A stretch of 7,208 bases of DNA from Nitrososphaerales archaeon TH703. Its GTDB lineage: Archaea > Thermoproteota > Nitrososphaeria > Nitrososphaerales > Nitrososphaeraceae. Location: the NCBI GenBank assembly GCA_014523525.1, contig JAATVL010000036.1, positions 1 through 7,208 of the forward strand. The letters run 5' to 3'. Under the pieces are notes generated by a model. That model saw only the letters and a program-made list of their open reading frames with translations. It searched no databases and was not told where the DNA came from. A program made the translations under genes and the position numbers. Positions within the stretch are counted from its first letter, which is position 1, and every line of letters begins with the position of its first letter. Positions 5,562 to 7,208 of the stretch are shown piece after piece.

Positions 5562-6135
5562 TTTTATATCTGAAAGGCCTCGTAGTCTCATCTCTAATCA
5601 CAATATTTTCCGAATATAATTTTTTCAGCAATCGAGATGTATGCTCACGTGATTTCTTAATTTTTCCCTGAATCTCTCTCGAGGTCAACGGTATCTCTAA
5701 CATTTCAAGTATAGAATTTACCGTATTCAAATGCAGAGCAACATCGTCTCTAATATCGTCTTTCTTGTCTGTGATAATCACGCTTTTCATCACGGGAGTA
5801 ACATTATGTGATATATTTTTGTGTGACCTTTCATCAACAGCATTGGTACTGGTAACATGCTCGTCTTCCATCCATGTACTTTTTTCAGGATTTATTCTTA
5901 ATTCAATCATATCTATTTTAGTCCGTAGTTCTGAAATGATATCATTATACTCATCGAACTTGCGAATATATCCATCAATTAACATATCCTTAAACTTCTG
6001 ATTCTCTTTAACTCGTTCTTTCAGGTCCCGAAAATAACCAAAATAAAAAAATGCAACAAAGGATAATACAAAAAATGTAATTGAAATTATAACATCTAAT
6101 AATGAATACTCTAAATTAATGTCAAAAATATTCAT
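5509..6135 (-). CDS. Membrane-anchored winged-helix protein
   Basis: Family not named by me; architecture is clear. One hydrophobic helix spans about residues 12-34. A basic stretch follows (FRDLKERVKEN), putting the C-terminus in the cytoplasm by the positive-inside rule. Residues about 36-84 are heptad-like and probably coiled coil (dimerization). A polar linker leads to a winged-helix domain at about 133-202: LNTVNSILEML, LTSREIQGKIKKS, the recognition-helix candidate REHTSRLLKKLYSENIV, and the wing RDETTRPFRYKITNEGRKLL. This resembles MarR-like/ArsR-like winged helices with a membrane tether, as in several thaumarchaeal one-component regulators. The start is ATG with a TATA-like box 26-37 bp upstream and a CATGTGAT repeat overlapping the start. 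The role (membrane-signal transcription factor or DNA tether) is inference. Confidence 0.75.
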   Translation of the reverse strand: MNIFDINLEYSLLDVIISITFFVLSFVAFFYFGYFRDLKERVKENQKFKDMLIDGYIRKFDEYNDIISELRTKIDMIELRINPEKSTWMEDEHVTSTNAVDERSHKNISHNVTPVMKSVIITDKKDDIRDDVALHLNTVNSILEMLEIPLTSREIQGKIKKSREHTSRLLKKLYSENIVIRDETTRPFRYKITNEGRKLLEQTTSSPG

Positions 6136-6150
6136 GTGATATCATGTGAT
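6133..6150 (-). repeat. Direct repeat CATGTGAT with 10-bp period at a gene start
   Basis: CATGTGAT (plus strand) occurs at 6133-6140 and 6143-6150, exactly one helical turn apart, the first copy including the start codon of the minus-strand gene. It lies between the predicted TATA box and the translation start, a typical repressor position. A candidate target for autoregulation by the encoded winged-helix protein; not proven. Confidence 0.4.
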
Positions 6151-6160
6151 TTACATGCAC

Positions 6161-6172
6161 ATATTTATTAAA
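6161..6172 (-). promoter_or_regulatory. Putative TATA box of the membrane winged-helix gene
   Basis: The minus strand reads TTTAATAAATAT, centred about 31 bp before the ATG at 6135, in the 43-bp gap after the upstream same-strand gene. This suggests the two genes need not be one operon. Confidence 0.4.
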
Positions 6173-6178
6173 TTTTTA

Positions 6179-6547
6179 CTATATCAATACTAACCTTTTA
6201 ATCACATTATCAATCAAAGAAATCACACCATTCAAAGATGATGGATCAATTTCATCACTTTGTTTATTCAATATCACACTCAATTGATTATTCAATCGAT
6301 CCAGTACCGAAAATGTTTCTATGTCGACGACATTGAGCAATTGCAATAACACCATTGTATAAACTGTCTTTCTTGTCTTGTTCCTACACTGCCCTAATTG
6401 CCGATAATACGCACCAGAACTTATATTATCAATAGGTTTTGCCTTCAGCATTTTATTATAAATAATTGATGTTTGTTTCTTTGTAAATATAGAATTTGCA
6501 ATAAAATGATTCAAAATGGCTGCATAATTCAAATCGCTTTTTTCCAT
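6179..6547 (-). CDS. Small HTH-like conserved hypothetical protein
   Basis: A 122-residue, nearly all-helical protein with no membrane segment. Residues about 20-75 (IFTKKQTSIIYNKML, then ISSGAYYRQLGQCRNKTRKTVYTMVLLQLLNVVD) have a helix-turn-helix look. The first block resembles 'FTkrQ..ii', and SSGAYYRQ..QCR.K resembles a recognition helix; I associate this pattern with small thaumarchaeal proteins but cannot name a family. The remainder (LDRLNNQLSVIL, then SLNGVISLIDNVIKRL) is probably helical for dimerization. The ATG at 6545-6547 has a perfect 20-bp palindrome two bases upstream, which suggests that a symmetric dimer, perhaps this protein, binds there. It is followed 43 bp later by the membrane winged-helix gene on the same strand. 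Confidence 0.65.
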   Translation of the reverse strand: MEKSDLNYAAILNHFIANSIFTKKQTSIIYNKMLKAKPIDNISSGAYYRQLGQCRNKTRKTVYTMVLLQLLNVVDIETFSVLDRLNNQLSVILNKQSDEIDPSSLNGVISLIDNVIKRLVLI

Positions 6548-6549
6548 AC

Positions 6550-6569
6550 ACTATACAAATTTGTATAGT
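6550..6569. promoter_or_regulatory. Perfect 20-bp palindromic operator candidate
   Basis: ACTATACAAATTTGTATAGT equals its own reverse complement over all 20 bases. It begins two bases before the ATG of the minus-strand HTH gene, covering its probable transcription start. It also lies in the 110-bp divergent region shared with GGGP synthase, but about 90 bp from that gene's start. This is the expected look of a site for a dimeric HTH repressor. Confidence 0.7.
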
Positions 6570-6570
6570 A

Positions 6571-6586
6571 CCATAGTTTAATTAAC
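6571..6586 (-). promoter_or_regulatory. Possible TATA/BRE region of the HTH gene
   Basis: The minus strand reads GTTAATTAAACTATGG, about 24-39 bp before the ATG at 6547. It is AT-rich and at the right distance, but a mediocre TATA match. The neighbouring palindrome would then overlap the transcription start and block it when bound. Confidence 0.3.
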
Positions 6587-6628
6587 TTATTGAAACAGGT
6601 ACAACACCTCTAAATTCTCTAATGAGAT

Positions 6629-6638
6629 TATTATTATA
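6629..6638 (+). promoter_or_regulatory. Putative TATA box of GGGP synthase
   Basis: The sequence TATTATTATA lies 20-32 bp before the paired ATG codons at 6658-6663, so the transcript is likely leaderless or has a leader of only a few bases. No Shine-Dalgarno sequence precedes the start. Confidence 0.4.
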
Positions 6639-6657
6639 GAAGTAATTACTTTGAGAA

Positions 6658-7208
6658 ATGATGGAAATACAAAACACCGAAAAATACATTCTCAACGAAA
6701 TCAAGAAGCAAAAAACGTTATGCTTTCCACTTATAGACTCTGAAAACTCATTTAAGACTATAGAACTAGCAAAAAAATTAGAAGAGCTTGGTGCTTCAGC
6801 AATATTAGTTGGTGGCTCATCAACATCGGATCAAATTGAATTATCCAATTTTGTGACAGAATTAAAGAAGAATGTTAAGATCCCAGTTATTTTATTTCCA
6901 GGAAATATCACAGGAATATCACCAGCTGCGGATGCAATTTTGTTCAGTTCCCTACTAAATTCTGAAAATCCTTATTACATAACAGGAGCCCAGGCGCAGG
7001 GAGCATTGGTCGTCAATAAATATAATCTAGAAGCCATTCCAACTGGCTACCTTATTATTGGTAATGGATCAACAGCGTGGTTCATAGGCCAAGCCAAATC
7101 CATTCCATTTGACAAATCAAATATCGCAGTAATGTACGCCCTAGCAGCACTTTACATGGGTATGCGATTTTTATATCTCGAAGCCGGATCTGGCGCATCA
7201 CAAAATAT
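6658..7208 (+). CDS. Geranylgeranylglyceryl phosphate synthase (GGGPS), 3'-truncated by window edge
   Basis: First committed enzyme of archaeal membrane-lipid synthesis: it joins sn-glycerol-1-phosphate to geranylgeranyl diphosphate, giving the ether bond. It is a PcrB/GGGPS TIM barrel, and 183 codons are visible. Recognisable blocks are FPLIDSENS (23-31, the metal/diphosphate site region), LVGGSSTSD (50-58), PVILFPGN (76-83), DAILFSSLLNSENPYYITGAQAQGA (92-116), EAIPTGYLIIGNGS (125-138) and YLEAGSGA near the edge. The C-terminal barrel strands and phosphate-binding glycine loops, about 70 residues if the family length of ~250 holds, lie outside. Two ATG codons stand in tandem; either 6658 or 6661 may be used. 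It is divergent from the HTH gene and not obviously co-regulated with it. Confidence 0.93.
   Translation, partial: MMEIQNTEKYILNEIKKQKTLCFPLIDSENSFKTIELAKKLEELGASAILVGGSSTSDQIELSNFVTELKKNVKIPVILFPGNITGISPAADAILFSSLLNSENPYYITGAQAQGALVVNKYNLEAIPTGYLIIGNGSTAWFIGQAKSIPFDKSNIAVMYALAALYMGMRFLYLEAGSGASQN

Noticed and set aside
5765..6001. 78-codon plus-strand open frame
   Set aside because: Antisense to the linker and coiled-coil part of the membrane winged-helix protein; its hydrophobicity mirrors the charged complement.

Overview
The window reads as a chromosomal segment of a low-GC ammonia-oxidizer-type archaeon (Thaumarchaeota / Nitrososphaeria). The evidence is: a PolD small subunit, which Crenarchaeota lack; an archaeal Orc1/Cdc6; archaeal-lipid GGGP synthase; cobamide synthesis; frequent TTG and GTG starts with little or no leader; and small winged-helix proteins of a style I associate with Thaumarchaeota. 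Genus cannot be fixed from the sequence; a Nitrosopumilus- or Nitrosocosmicus-like genome would fit.

Layout. 1-411 (+): the 3' part of a PH-like-domain protein whose start lies outside the window. 502-1251 (+): CbiE, a cobamide-pathway methyltransferase. 1266-1808 (-): a SpoIIM/DUF95 membrane protein. 1886-3385 (+): the PolD small subunit (proofreading nuclease). 3375-4601 (-): Orc1/Cdc6, convergent with PolD and overlapping it by 11 bp. 4602-5120: a 519-bp gene-free region that I read as a replication origin. It holds two strong and two degenerate Origin Recognition Boxes, a very AT-rich tract, a perfect 15-bp tandem repeat in the cdc6 promoter, two hairpin-forming inverted repeats and a cluster of TTGTTAA heptamers. 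5121-5561 (+): a small winged-helix-like protein divergent from cdc6. 5509-6135 (-): a membrane-anchored winged-helix protein. 6179-6547 (-): a small HTH-like protein with a perfect 20-bp palindrome just before its start codon. 6658-7208 (+): GGGP synthase, running off the right edge.

How the parts fit. Orc1/Cdc6 beside its own ORB-bearing origin is the classic archaeal arrangement, and here the PolD proofreading subunit is the next gene, making a compact replication locus. One degenerate ORB lies over the predicted cdc6 transcription start, which suggests initiator autoregulation. Three consecutive small HTH proteins on the far side of the origin are of unknown role; two have conspicuous repeat elements at their promoters. 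Everything outside the replication locus looks like ordinary housekeeping gene content. I see no mobile element, CRISPR array, tRNA or rRNA.
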